Shown one piece after another: positions 42,799 to 51,663 of a DNA stretch of 64,000 bases; position 1 is the stretch's first letter, and each line of letters starts with the position of its first letter. The translations under genes were made by a program, and so were the position numbers. This stretch comes from Sphingobium nicotianae (GTDB lineage Bacteria; Pseudomonadota; Alphaproteobacteria; Sphingomonadales; Sphingomonadaceae). The stretch lies in contig NZ_JAHGAW010000006.1 in NCBI RefSeq assembly GCF_018603885.1, forward strand, positions 237,378-301,377, read 5' to 3'. The notes under the pieces are model-generated. The model worked only from the letters and a program-made list of their open reading frames with translations, was not told the DNA's origin and did not search any database.

Positions 42799-43508
42799 AA
42801 AGAGCCATGATCGCGCTGGCTGGTGCGGGATTGCTGGCGGCGATGCCGGCGCCCGTGCTGGCGCAGGGCAATGTCGATGCGGAGATCGCCGCGCTGACCC
42901 TGCGCGTGCAGAAGCTGGAGGGCGCGCGCGCCGTCAAGAAGCTGCAGCGTGCCTTTGCTTATTATGTCGACCGCGGCCTGTGGGACGACGCGGCCGACCT
43001 GTTCGCCGACAATGGCACGATCGAGATCGGCGCTGACGGCGTCTATGTCGGCAAGAAGCGCGTCCACGACTATCTCGAGAAGCTGCATGGCGGCCAGGAC
43101 GGCCTGATCTACGGCCAGCTCAACGAGTGGGTGACGCTGCAGCCGCTCGTCGACGTCGCGGCCGACGGGCGCAGCGCCAAGGCGCGCTGGCGCGATCTGG
43201 GCATGCTCGGCCAGTATCACAAGCATGCCGAATGGCGCGACGGCATCTACGAGAATGAGTATGTGAAGGAGGACGGGGTCTGGAAGATCAAGTCCGTCCA
43301 TCTCTACGTCAATTTCGTCACACCGGTGGAGAAGGGCTGGGCGCGGCTGAAGCCAGGCGAAGGCCTGGCGCCGAGCGAGACGAGCAAGGCGATGCCGCCG
43401 GACCGGCCGTCGACCGTCAAATACAAGGTCTTCCCGGATACGCAGATCCCCGCCTTCCACGGGCCCAATCCGGTCAGTGGCCGCAACGTGACGGAGACAG
43501 CCCGATGA
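42795..43508 (+). CDS. Exported SnoaL-like (NTF2-fold) protein, paralogue A
   Basis: The 237-aa protein starts in an ATGA overlap, after GGGAGGG. The signal peptide is MKRAMIALAGAGLLAAMPAP, then VLAQ. The SnoaL-like domain has VKKLQRAFAYYVDRGLWDDA, ADLFADNGTIEIG, and YENEYVKEDGVWKIKS. It is one of three adjacent paralogues (42795, 43505, 44257) with the same pattern of helix LQ-x-YGYYxDxGxW and the C-terminal FHGPNPVSG. Catalytic residues are not obvious. It probably binds or converts the same kind of compound as the oxidase downstream. Confidence 0.85.
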   Translation: MKRAMIALAGAGLLAAMPAPVLAQGNVDAEIAALTLRVQKLEGARAVKKLQRAFAYYVDRGLWDDAADLFADNGTIEIGADGVYVGKKRVHDYLEKLHGGQDGLIYGQLNEWVTLQPLVDVAADGRSAKARWRDLGMLGQYHKHAEWRDGIYENEYVKEDGVWKIKSVHLYVNFVTPVEKGWARLKPGEGLAPSETSKAMPPDRPSTVKYKVFPDTQIPAFHGPNPVSGRNVTETAR

Positions 43509-44260
43509 GCGCGCGCATATTCATGCGGGGAGCGCTGCTCCTCGGCCTTGCCACCGTCGCCGTCTCGCCCGTCGCTGTCCAGGCGCAGGGCGGCGACGTG
43601 AGGGCCAAGCTCGCTGCCTACAAGCATCGCGTCGAGTTGCTGGAGGATCAGGACGCCGTGGAGAATCTCCAGGCGAGCTATGGCTATTATTTCGACAAGG
43701 GCCTGTGGAACCAGGCGGCCGACCTGTTCAGCGCCAGGGGCACCTTCGAATATGGCCAGCGCGGCGTCTATATCGGCCCGGCACGCATCCGCCAGGCGAT
43801 GCTGCTGTTCGGGCCGCAGGGGCTTGCCAAGGGGCATCTCAACAATCACATGATGCTGCAGCCGATCATCGTGGTCGCGCCGGACGGGCGCACCGCGACC
43901 GGGCGCTTCCAGGGCATGGTCATGCTGGCCGAGCCGGGCACCAACGGCATCTGGGGCGTCGGCATTTCCGAGAATGAATATGTCAAGGAAGCCGGCGTCT
44001 GGAAGATTTCCAAGCAGCATTTCTACGTGACGGCCGAGACCGATTATGACTTGGGCTTCGCCAAGCAGGCGCTGCCGATGCCCGGGCCGAGCGCGCTGTT
44101 CCCGCCCGATCTGCCGCCCACCGAGGTGTACCGGTCGTTCCCGCAGGCCTATATTCCGCCCTACAGCTACAATCATCCGGTGACCGGCAAGCCGCTCAAG
44201 GATCTTCCCATGGCGGGCGACGATGTCGTGGGCCGCCCGGACAGGGGGATGAAGAAATGA
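43505..44260 (+). CDS. Exported SnoaL-like protein, paralogue B
   Basis: The 251-aa protein starts in an ATGA overlap with paralogue A. The signal peptide ends SPVAVQAQ. The domain has ENLQASYGYYFDKGLWNQAA, then LFSARGTFEYGQRGVYIG, HLNNHMMLQPIIVV and SENEYVKEAGVWKISKQHFY. The C-terminus has YSYNHPVTGKPLKDL, similar to the other two copies. The order and coupling suggest equal amounts of all three proteins. Confidence 0.85.
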   Translation: MSARIFMRGALLLGLATVAVSPVAVQAQGGDVRAKLAAYKHRVELLEDQDAVENLQASYGYYFDKGLWNQAADLFSARGTFEYGQRGVYIGPARIRQAMLLFGPQGLAKGHLNNHMMLQPIIVVAPDGRTATGRFQGMVMLAEPGTNGIWGVGISENEYVKEAGVWKISKQHFYVTAETDYDLGFAKQALPMPGPSALFPPDLPPTEVYRSFPQAYIPPYSYNHPVTGKPLKDLPMAGDDVVGRPDRGMKK

Positions 44261-45039
44261 CGATGAAGAAAGCGCTCATGGCTGCCTTGCTCGCGGCCAT
44301 CGCCACCCCCGTGCTCGCGCAGTCCGCGGCGGACAAGCTCGCCGATCTCGACAAGCGCATCACGCGGCTCGAGGACCTCAACGCCATCGAGCGGTTGCAG
44401 CGAACCTATGGCTATTTCGTCGACAAAAGCCAGTGGATCCCGCTCGCGGACCTGTTCACCGACGACGCCACGCTGGAGATTGGCGGCAAGGGGCTGTTCC
44501 TCGGCAAGAAGCGCGTGCTCGAATATATGCAGGTCGCCTTCCATGGTGACGGTGCGAAGGTTGGCTCGCTTGCCAACCACATGCAGTTTCAGCCGATCCC
44601 CGACATCTCGGCGGACGGCAAGACCGGCTGGGTGCGCTCGCGCGCCTTTGTGATGAGCAATGGCGGCTGGGGCCTGCCGCTCTACGAGAATGAATATCGC
44701 AAGGAGAATGGCGTCTGGAAGATCAGCCGCCTGTCGGGTCCCTTCACCATGTACACCAGCTGGGAGGGCTGGGGGAAATGGGCGATGAACAATACCTGGC
44801 CCGACAAGTTCGACCCGGCGCCGGACCTGCCGCCCTCAACGGTCTATCTGACCTATCCGGCCTATTACATCATCCCGTTCCACTATCCCAATCCGGTGAC
44901 CGGCAAGGCCTTCCCGATCCTCAAGTCGGACATCGGCGCCCATGCCGGCCCTCCGGGATCGAAAATTCAGGATGAATGGGCGCACACCGCCCGGCTGGTC
45001 GACGGCACGCAGCCGATCGGCGAACCTCCCAAGGAATGA
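44257..45039 (+). CDS. Exported SnoaL-like protein, paralogue C
   Basis: The 260-aa protein starts in an ATGA overlap with paralogue B. The signal peptide is KKALMAALLAAIATPVLAQ. The domain has AIERLQRTYGYFVDKSQWIP, then LFTDDATLEIGGKGLFLG, LANHMQFQPIPDIS and YENEYRKENGVWKISRLSG. The C-terminus has FHYPNPVTGKAFPIL. It is followed by the PQQ dehydrogenase in another overlap. Confidence 0.85.
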   Translation: MTMKKALMAALLAAIATPVLAQSAADKLADLDKRITRLEDLNAIERLQRTYGYFVDKSQWIPLADLFTDDATLEIGGKGLFLGKKRVLEYMQVAFHGDGAKVGSLANHMQFQPIPDISADGKTGWVRSRAFVMSNGGWGLPLYENEYRKENGVWKISRLSGPFTMYTSWEGWGKWAMNNTWPDKFDPAPDLPPSTVYLTYPAYYIIPFHYPNPVTGKAFPILKSDIGAHAGPPGSKIQDEWAHTARLVDGTQPIGEPPKE

Positions 45040-47183
45040 TGCGCATGACGATGTGGAAGAAGCCGGTGGCCCTGCTCACGGCGCTGGCGCTCGGCCTGTC
45101 CGGCTTCGGTTTCGCGGTGGCGGACGCCGTTGCGGAGGGGGGCAAGGGGCCGGCCTGGCTCGACAGCGCCCGCATGGCCAAGCAGGAAACCGACGGCACC
45201 GACTGGGTGCATGACGGGCGGACCTACAGTGCCCAGCGCTACAGCCCGCTGACGCAGATCAACGCGAGCAACGTCAACCAGCTCGGCATTACCTGGTACG
45301 ACGAACTCGACACCTATCGCGGCGTCGAGGCGACGCCGCTCTATGCCGATGGCGTCATCTACAACACGCTGCCCTGGAACATCACCATGGCCTATGACGC
45401 CCGCACGGGCAAAAGGCTGTGGACCTACGACCCGCAGGTGCCGCGCGAGTTCGGCCGCTATGCCTGCTGCGAGCCGGATGCGCGCGGTCTTGCCATGTGG
45501 AAGGGCAAGATCATCATCAACACGCTCGACGGCCGCCTGATCGCGCTCGATGCGGCGACGGGCAAGCCGGTCTGGACCGTCCAGACCTTCGAGCACGACA
45601 TGCCCTACACGATCACCGGCGCGCCGCGCGTGTTCGACGGCAAGGTGGTGGTCGGCAATTCGGGCGGCGACCTGGGCGTGCGCGGCTTCGCGGCGGCCTA
45701 TGATGCCGAGACGGGCAAGAAGCTGTGGAAATTCTACCTGACGCCCGGCGATCCCGCCAAGGGACCGGACGGCGAGGCATCCGACAGCGTCATGGCGATG
45801 GCCGCCAAGACCTGGGCCGGCGAATGGTGGAAGCTGGGCGGCGGCGCCAATCCGTGGGACAGCATCTCCTACGACCCCAAGCTCAACACGGTCTATATCG
45901 GCACCGGCAACGGATCGCCGCTCAGCTGGCATTATCGCAGCCAGAGCAAGGGCGACAATCTGTTCGTCTGCTCGATCGTCGCGGTCGATGCGACGACCGG
46001 CAAGTATAAGTGGCACTATCAGATGGTGCCGGAAGAGGATTGGGATTTCACCTGCACCTCGTCGATCGTGTCGGCCGATCTCAAGATCAAGGGCAGGATG
46101 CGTCAGGTGATCATGCAGGCGCCCAAGAACGGCTTCTATTATGTGCTCGATCGCAAGACCGGCGAATTCATCTCCGCCGAGAAGATCGCGCCGGTCAACT
46201 GGGCGCTGGGCTTCGACAAGAAGGGCCGGCCGATCATGAACCCGGCCGCGCATTACGGCACCGATCCGGTGCTAGTGATGCCGAGCGCGGGCGGGGCGCA
46301 CAACTGGTTCCCGATGGGCTACAGCCCGCGCACCAAGCTCGCTTATCTGCCGACCTATGAGTGGGGCATGGTCTATGCCCGCGATCCCAATTATCAGGCC
46401 AAGCCGTTCCGCTCCAACTCGGGCTGGGGCGGCTATACCGGTGACGCGCTCAAGAAACGGATCGCGCTGCAGGCCGAGGCGGCCAAGATGGAGAAGGCAT
46501 TCCTCACCGCCTGGGATCCGGTCGCGCAGAAAGCGGTCTGGAAAGTGCCGCTGCCGCGCCACGGCAATGGCGGTGTGATGATCACTGGCAGCGATCTGGT
46601 GTTCGAGGGCACGACCAAACAGACTTTCGCGGCGTTCGATGCCCGCACCGGCAAGATACTGTGGGAAATGCCGGTGCAGAGCGCGCCGGTGGGCGGTGCG
46701 ATCACCTACATGCTGGACGGCGTGCAATATATCGCGGTCAATGCCGGCTGGGGCGGCGGCGCCGCGCAGGTCGAGCGTGGGGCGGGTACCGAGCTGCCGC
46801 GCGCCTCGGCCCGGCTGCTCGTGTTCAAGCTCGGCGGCAACGTCCAGCTGCCGCCGCTCAAGGCGGACGAGAAGATCCCCGACCCGCCACCGGTGACCGC
46901 CAACGAGGCGACAATCGCGCGCGGTGCCCAGCTCTATGCCCAGACCTGCCAGGGCTGCCATGGCCAGCAGGCGATCGGTGGAGTCAGGGATCTGCGCAAG
47001 CTGACCCGCGCGGAGCATGCCAAGTTCAACGACATCGTCCTCGGTGGAATCTCCAAGGACAAGGGCATGGCGAGCTTCGCGGATCTGCTCAAGCAGGACG
47101 AGGTCGACGCGATCCACGCTTACATCATCGCCCGCGCCAATGAGGATTGGGGCCGCTCGAGCGAAAGCGCGGCGCCGCATTGA
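45036..47183 (+). CDS. PQQ-dependent quinohemoprotein alcohol dehydrogenase (with cytochrome c domain)
   Basis: The 715-aa periplasmic enzyme has a signal peptide near residues 5-35. The eight-bladed PQQ propeller shows W-motifs such as TPLYADGVIYNTL, the vicinal disulfide Cys pair in YACCEPDARG, and the calcium/catalytic-site stretch DPKLNTVYIGTGNGSP. The C-terminal haem c domain has CQGCH with GGISKDKGMASF. It would oxidise an alcohol and pass electrons to a cytochrome. The start is placed at ATG 45036 in an ATGA overlap, as in the rest of the operon; ATG 45039 or 45045 are possible. It is coupled to the SnoaL-like genes. Confidence 0.93.
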   Translation: MMRMTMWKKPVALLTALALGLSGFGFAVADAVAEGGKGPAWLDSARMAKQETDGTDWVHDGRTYSAQRYSPLTQINASNVNQLGITWYDELDTYRGVEATPLYADGVIYNTLPWNITMAYDARTGKRLWTYDPQVPREFGRYACCEPDARGLAMWKGKIIINTLDGRLIALDAATGKPVWTVQTFEHDMPYTITGAPRVFDGKVVVGNSGGDLGVRGFAAAYDAETGKKLWKFYLTPGDPAKGPDGEASDSVMAMAAKTWAGEWWKLGGGANPWDSISYDPKLNTVYIGTGNGSPLSWHYRSQSKGDNLFVCSIVAVDATTGKYKWHYQMVPEEDWDFTCTSSIVSADLKIKGRMRQVIMQAPKNGFYYVLDRKTGEFISAEKIAPVNWALGFDKKGRPIMNPAAHYGTDPVLVMPSAGGAHNWFPMGYSPRTKLAYLPTYEWGMVYARDPNYQAKPFRSNSGWGGYTGDALKKRIALQAEAAKMEKAFLTAWDPVAQKAVWKVPLPRHGNGGVMITGSDLVFEGTTKQTFAAFDARTGKILWEMPVQSAPVGGAITYMLDGVQYIAVNAGWGGGAAQVERGAGTELPRASARLLVFKLGGNVQLPPLKADEKIPDPPPVTANEATIARGAQLYAQTCQGCHGQQAIGGVRDLRKLTRAEHAKFNDIVLGGISKDKGMASFADLLKQDEVDAIHAYIIARANEDWGRSSESAAPH

Positions 47184-47779
47184 GAGACGAGCCGGGTGCC
47201 GTCGTGATCCTCAACGGCGCACCCCGCTCCGGCAAAACCAGCATTGCCAGGGCGATTCAGCAGCGACGGCCCGGGTCCTGGCTCAATCTCGGCGTGGACA
47301 ATCATATGGCGATGCTGCCCGAGGCGCTGCTGCCCGGTATCGGCCTCCGCCCCGGCAGCGATCGACCCGACCTCCAACCGCTCGTCCCGAAGCTCTATGC
47401 GGCGCTTTACGATGCCGTCGCTGCCTTTGCCGGACAGGGCTTCCATGTCGTGATGGACGTCGGCCATCACGACGGGGATATATTGCGTGATTGCCTGCGC
47501 AGGCTGGAGGGACTCACCGTCATGCTGGTCGGCGTCCGCTGCCCGATCGATCAGATCATGGCGCGGCGGGAGCGGGATACCGATGGGCGGCATGTTCCGT
47601 CGGGCGCGCCGGTGCCAGAGCCGGTGCTGCTCTGGGAACGACATGTGCATGATCCCGGCATCTATGATCTCGAGGTCGACACCGCTGCGCTTCGCCCCGA
47701 AGACGCGGCCGACATCATCGGGGCGCAATTGGACAAAGGATTGCCGAAGCCCACCGTGCGCGCGAGATTGCTCGCGTGA
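47180..47779 (+). CDS. Chloramphenicol phosphotransferase-like P-loop kinase
   Basis: The 199-aa protein was placed at TTG 47180, which overlaps the PQQ gene stop (TTGA). It has the Walker A motif NGAPRSGKTSIARA and the catalytic-Asp-type segments LGVDNHMAML and VVMDVGHHDGDI, as in CPT-like kinases. The C-terminal VDTAALRPEDAADII is also usual. True chloramphenicol resistance is not implied; such proteins often phosphorylate other small molecules. The coupling to a periplasmic oxidation operon is unusual for this cytosolic kinase. Confidence 0.85.
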   Translation: MRDEPGAVVILNGAPRSGKTSIARAIQQRRPGSWLNLGVDNHMAMLPEALLPGIGLRPGSDRPDLQPLVPKLYAALYDAVAAFAGQGFHVVMDVGHHDGDILRDCLRRLEGLTVMLVGVRCPIDQIMARRERDTDGRHVPSGAPVPEPVLLWERHVHDPGIYDLEVDTAALRPEDAADIIGAQLDKGLPKPTVRARLLA

Positions 47780-47803
47780 CGGCGGGACGAGGAGTGATGC
47801 CCG

Positions 47804-48154
47804 TCAGCTAGCGGCGGCCTCGCTTTCGTCGGTCATTGCCACCGCCGCAGCAAAGGCGAGGGCGCCGGTGGCAACGATCAACGGATTGCGAACCACGAAG
47901 CGCAGCGCCGCGACGGCGAGCCTGGGCGCAAGTATCGGCGCCAGAGCCGCAACTGCCATCTTGGCCAGCGTTTCCGGCTCTTCCTGTTTGAGTGAGGCGA
48001 CGAGGGGCTCGGCGGCGCGAGCGCCGGCGCGGCTGACGGTGCCGGCGGCCTTTCGCGCAGTGGAGGCGATCGACTGAAGCCTGGCGGGCGCCGCTTTCTT
48101 CGCGGCGCGGATGGTCTTACGGGGCGTGCGGGCGACGGGGCTGTGCTGGTTCAT
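47804..48154 (-). CDS. Ala-rich basic protein with a membrane segment
   Basis: The 116-aa protein starts at ATG 48154 (MNQHSPVARTPRKTIRAAKK). The N-terminal half is rich in Lys, Arg and Ala; the C-terminal half has ILAPRLAVAALRFVVRNP and LIVATGALAFAAAVAM, likely one or two membrane helices. A longer frame to 48223 overlaps the next gene's end region and was not chosen. I recognise no family. It lies 74 bases downstream of the histidine phosphatase gene on the same strand. Confidence 0.5.
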   Translation of the reverse strand: MNQHSPVARTPRKTIRAAKKAAPARLQSIASTARKAAGTVSRAGARAAEPLVASLKQEEPETLAKMAVAALAPILAPRLAVAALRFVVRNPLIVATGALAFAAAVAMTDESEAAAS

Positions 48155-48228
48155 GGCGATCTCGCATTGCAGGGTAGCTCGTGCTTCTGACAACGCGAAG
48201 AGCGGGGCGCCGTTCCCCGCCAATGCGC

Positions 48229-48828
48229 TCAGATGATCGCTTCCCGGCAGTCGATTTCGGTGATGTTGCCTGGCGCCAGCCGATAGATCACGCCCTGCGG
48301 GACGGGCAGGGCGAGCATGTCTTCCTTGGGCAGGCCGCTGTGAAGGCCGCGCAGGACGCGCCCGGCCACGCCGTGCGACACAATGATCCGGGCGGGGGCG
48401 GGATGCGCCGCGACACGCGCGAGCGAGGCCGCAAGGCGTGCTTGGAAGGCGTCATAGCGCTCGCCGTCCGGCGTCTCGAAATACCAGCTGTGGGGATCGA
48501 GGCTGCTCCAGTGGCCGCTGGTCGCATCGTCGATTTCCCGGCCGGTCTTGCCGTCCCAGGAGCCGAGCGAGATTTCGGCGAGGCCCTCCTCGATGATCGG
48601 TGGCGTCTCGATCCCGGCTTCCTGCGCGATGAGCTGCGCCGTCTCGATCGTCCGACCGCGCGGGCTGGTGAAGAGGATCGCCTCCGCCGGATCGACGAGC
48701 GTCCGCAGCATCAGCCCCATCGCGCGCGCCTGCGCCGCGCCGAGGGCGGTCAGCGGCGAGTCCAGCCCGCCCTGAAAGCGCCGGGCGACATTATATTCGG
48801 TCTGGCCGTGACGGATCAGGTAGATCAT
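48229..48828 (-). CDS. Histidine phosphatase family protein
   Basis: The 199-aa protein has the catalytic motif YLIRHGQTEYNVARRFQG at residues 3-20, the second His in IIVSHGVAGR, and Arg/Glu in SPRGRTIETAQ and IEEGLAEISLGSWDG. It is phosphoglycerate-mutase-like; the substrate may be a sugar phosphate or a nucleotide-loop intermediate. Its start overlaps the GNAT gene stop (ATGA, 48825-48828), so the two are coupled. Confidence 0.92.
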   Translation of the reverse strand: MIYLIRHGQTEYNVARRFQGGLDSPLTALGAAQARAMGLMLRTLVDPAEAILFTSPRGRTIETAQLIAQEAGIETPPIIEEGLAEISLGSWDGKTGREIDDATSGHWSSLDPHSWYFETPDGERYDAFQARLAASLARVAAHPAPARIIVSHGVAGRVLRGLHSGLPKEDMLALPVPQGVIYRLAPGNITEIDCREAII

Positions 48829-49358
48829 GAAGCTGTCTGCTCGGTCGGACAGCGCATCAGCATGTGCGGGATGCGGATGCCGTTCTTCTCGTCATAACCC
48901 GCCTCGACGGGGCGAAAACCGAGTGATTGAAAGAAGCTCGTCGCGTTGAGTGTTGCGCGGACCCGATCGATCGGCATGCCTTCCTTGGCCGCTTCCCGCG
49001 CGCAGGCTTCGAAGAGAAATGTTCCAAGGCGGTGCGCCTGGGCGACCGGCGCGACGAAGGTCGAGAGGAGCTCGCCCTCGCGCCAGGAGGCATAGCCCGC
49101 CACGATCTCCGCCACTTCGACGACAGCGAAGCGCTCGCCGCGCTCGGAGGCCAGCCAATAGTCGAGCGGTGTGCGGCCCTCCAGCAGCGCCTCGATCTGC
49201 GACGGATTATAATGGCTCGTCAGGCATTCGCGCAGGCAGAGCGTGTGGATCTCTTGCAGCAGTTCGACATCGCTGCGGCGCATGCGGCGCACCAGTGCGT
49301 CCGGCCGTGGTCCATCTCGACGCCCCCGGTCGTCGATCTCCGTCATTGCCCCCACCAT
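48825..49358 (-). CDS. GNAT-family N-acetyltransferase
   Basis: The 177-aa protein has the GNAT acetyl-CoA-site pattern FVAPVAQAHRLGTFLFEACA (motif A), followed by VRATLNATSFFQSLGFRPVE. The N-terminus RRMRRSDVELLQEIHTLC is typical of the family. ATG 49358 was taken because GAGAGGGG precedes it; ATG 49346 is an alternative. It is coupled to the histidine phosphatase gene. The substrate is unknown. Confidence 0.88.
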   Translation of the reverse strand: MVGAMTEIDDRGRRDGPRPDALVRRMRRSDVELLQEIHTLCLRECLTSHYNPSQIEALLEGRTPLDYWLASERGERFAVVEVAEIVAGYASWREGELLSTFVAPVAQAHRLGTFLFEACAREAAKEGMPIDRVRATLNATSFFQSLGFRPVEAGYDEKNGIRIPHMLMRCPTEQTAS

Positions 49359-49411
49359 CTCGCCCCTCTCTCAGGGTCGGCGTGGATCCCCACCCATGCC
49401 GAAGCCGTGCG

Positions 49412-51508
49412 TCACCAATCGTCCTGCGCACGCTTGATGAGATAGCCGTGAATGTCCTTCGCCTGCGCTTCGGTCAAGGCGCCACCGAAGCTCGGCATGC
49501 CTTTTTCTGCACGGGCACCGGTGAGGACGATGTCAAGGAAGCTGTCGTGCGCCGCCTTGCTCATCTTGCGCAGGTCCTTGATGCCGCCGGTCGCGTCGTC
49601 GCCGTGGCAGCGGTTGCAGCTCTGCGCATAGAGCGCGGCACCGCGCGCGGCGACATCTGCGGGGATGCGGTCCGGCGGCAGATAGGCCTGCTCGACCTCC
49701 GCCTTCATCGGCGGCAGGGTCACGCCCTTGGCATCCAGCTTGAAGACTAGCAGCTTGGCCGTGGCAATGCGGAAGTCCTTGGGCAGGTTATAGGCGGGCG
49801 ATCCGTTCCAGCTCGCATTGATCGCGATATATTGGACGCCGTCGATCATGTAGGTGATCGCGCCGGCATGGCCACCCTGGTCGACGTTCATTTCCCAGAG
49901 CTTCTTGCCCTTGTCGGCGCTGTAGATGGCGATCGACCGGTTGACAGTCGCCTGCACCAGGATGTTGCCCGCGGTCGTCAGCACGCCGCCCGCGCCGGGG
50001 AAGGGATAGGGCACGCGCCAGGCTTCCTTGCGGGTCGCCGGGTTCCAGGCGATGAGGTAGCTCTTCTCGGCCGCGACCGCCTCGGCCATCAGCTTCTTGC
50101 GCAGTTCGGGCTGGCTGACCGGATCCTGACCCGTATTGTTGCGGCCCTTGGTGTAATGATAGGCGCCATCCTCGGCACGGGCATAGATGGAGCCCTGCTC
50201 CTGCGCCGGCCAATAGAGCAGGCCGGTCTTGGGACTGTAGCTCATTGGCTGCCAGCTGTGCGCGGCCATCCAGCTCGGGCTCATCAGGTGCGGCGCCGTC
50301 GTGTTGTGCGCGCCGGGGGCGAGGACCGGGCGGCCGGTCTTCATGTCGATATGGCTCGCCCAGGTGTTGACCGAGACATAGCTGTCGCCCGAGATGAGCT
50401 TTCCGGTCTTGCGGTCGATCACGTAGATGAAGCCGTTCTTGGGCGCCTGCATCGCGACCTGCCGGAGCTTGCCGCCGATCTTGAGTTCGGCGAGCACGAT
50501 CGGCTGGGTGCAGGTGAAGTCCCAGTCGTCCTCGGGCACCATCTGATAGTGCCACTTATACTTGCCGGTCGTGGCGTCGACCGCGACCATCGAGCAGAGG
50601 AACAGATTGTCGCCCTTGCCCTCGCTGCGGAAGTGCCACATGTGCGGGCTGCCGTTGCCGGTACCGATATAGACGGTGTTGAGCTTGGGATCATAGGCGA
50701 AGCTGTCCCAGGCGTTGCCGCCCGCGCCCGCGTCCCAGAACTTGCCGAACCAGGTCGGCTGGGCGATCTTCATCGCGCTGTCGGATGCCTCGCCGTCCGG
50801 GCCCTTCGACGGGTCGGTCGGCGTGATGTAGAATTTCCAGAGCTTCTTGCCGGTTTCCGCGTCCCAGGCGGTGACGAAGCCGCGCGAGCCATAGTCGGCG
50901 CCGCCATTGCCGATGATCACCTTGCCGTCATAGACGCGTGGCGCGCCGGTGATCGAATATTCATGGCCGGGCGGGAAGGTCTGCGTGGACCAGATCTCCT
51001 TGCCCGTGTCCTTGTCGAGCGCGATCAGGCGGCCGTCGAGCGTGGCGAGGATGATCTTGTTGCCCCAGGCGGCGATGCCGCGCGCCGAGGGGCCGCAGCA
51101 GGCGAGGCGAGCCCATTCCTTCCCGACCTTGGGATCGAAGGTCCACAGCTTCTTGCCGTTGGTCGCGTCATAGGCGGTGACGACGTTGAAGATGGTCTCG
51201 TTGTAGAGGACGCGGTCGACGACGAGCGGCGTCGCCTGCACCGAGCGATAGGTGTCGAGATCGTCATACCAGGCGAGGCCGAGGCGCTGGACGTTCTTGT
51301 CGTTGATCTGCGTCAGCGGGGAGTAACGCTGCTCGTCCCAGGTGCGGCTGTAGCTCGCCCATTGGCCCGGCTGATTGTCCGCGCCGACCATGCTGGCATG
51401 ATCGATGCCGGCGGGCGTGGCATTCTGCGCCGTCGCTGTGAAACTGGAGGTGACGAAACCGCCGAGCGCGGCGAGCCCCGCGACCATGCCGAGCAGACCT
51501 TGTTTCAT
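49412..51508 (-). CDS. PQQ-dependent quinohemoprotein alcohol dehydrogenase, second copy
   Basis: The 698-aa periplasmic protein has a signal peptide ending in TATAQ. It shows the vicinal Cys pair in LACCGPSARG, DPKLNTVYIGTGNGSP, WHYQMVPEDDWDFTCTQP and the haem c site CNRCH in QSCNRCHGDDATGG. It is a paralogue of the enzyme at 45036, with a different active-site loop (HSWQPMSYSPKTG). It is not part of the SnoaL-like operon but lies 2.2 kb from it, on the other strand. The substrate is unknown. Confidence 0.93.
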   Translation of the reverse strand: MKQGLLGMVAGLAALGGFVTSSFTATAQNATPAGIDHASMVGADNQPGQWASYSRTWDEQRYSPLTQINDKNVQRLGLAWYDDLDTYRSVQATPLVVDRVLYNETIFNVVTAYDATNGKKLWTFDPKVGKEWARLACCGPSARGIAAWGNKIILATLDGRLIALDKDTGKEIWSTQTFPPGHEYSITGAPRVYDGKVIIGNGGADYGSRGFVTAWDAETGKKLWKFYITPTDPSKGPDGEASDSAMKIAQPTWFGKFWDAGAGGNAWDSFAYDPKLNTVYIGTGNGSPHMWHFRSEGKGDNLFLCSMVAVDATTGKYKWHYQMVPEDDWDFTCTQPIVLAELKIGGKLRQVAMQAPKNGFIYVIDRKTGKLISGDSYVSVNTWASHIDMKTGRPVLAPGAHNTTAPHLMSPSWMAAHSWQPMSYSPKTGLLYWPAQEQGSIYARAEDGAYHYTKGRNNTGQDPVSQPELRKKLMAEAVAAEKSYLIAWNPATRKEAWRVPYPFPGAGGVLTTAGNILVQATVNRSIAIYSADKGKKLWEMNVDQGGHAGAITYMIDGVQYIAINASWNGSPAYNLPKDFRIATAKLLVFKLDAKGVTLPPMKAEVEQAYLPPDRIPADVAARGAALYAQSCNRCHGDDATGGIKDLRKMSKAAHDSFLDIVLTGARAEKGMPSFGGALTEAQAKDIHGYLIKRAQDDW

Positions 51509-51663
51509 ATCCTCTCCCCTTGGCGCCGCCCCGCGCGCTTCCCCCGCCGCGCGTAGACTTTCACAGCAGCGCTATGCCGCAGCGACGGGGCCATGCCAAC
51601 GGGCTTTGGCTGGCCCGTCTGGCACTTTTCATTGACTGCGCTGGCAGCCGCGAGCGGGCGCAC

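Noticed and set aside
49832..51556. 574-codon plus-strand frame over the second PQQ dehydrogenase
   Set aside because: Antisense shadow of an obvious quinohemoprotein gene.
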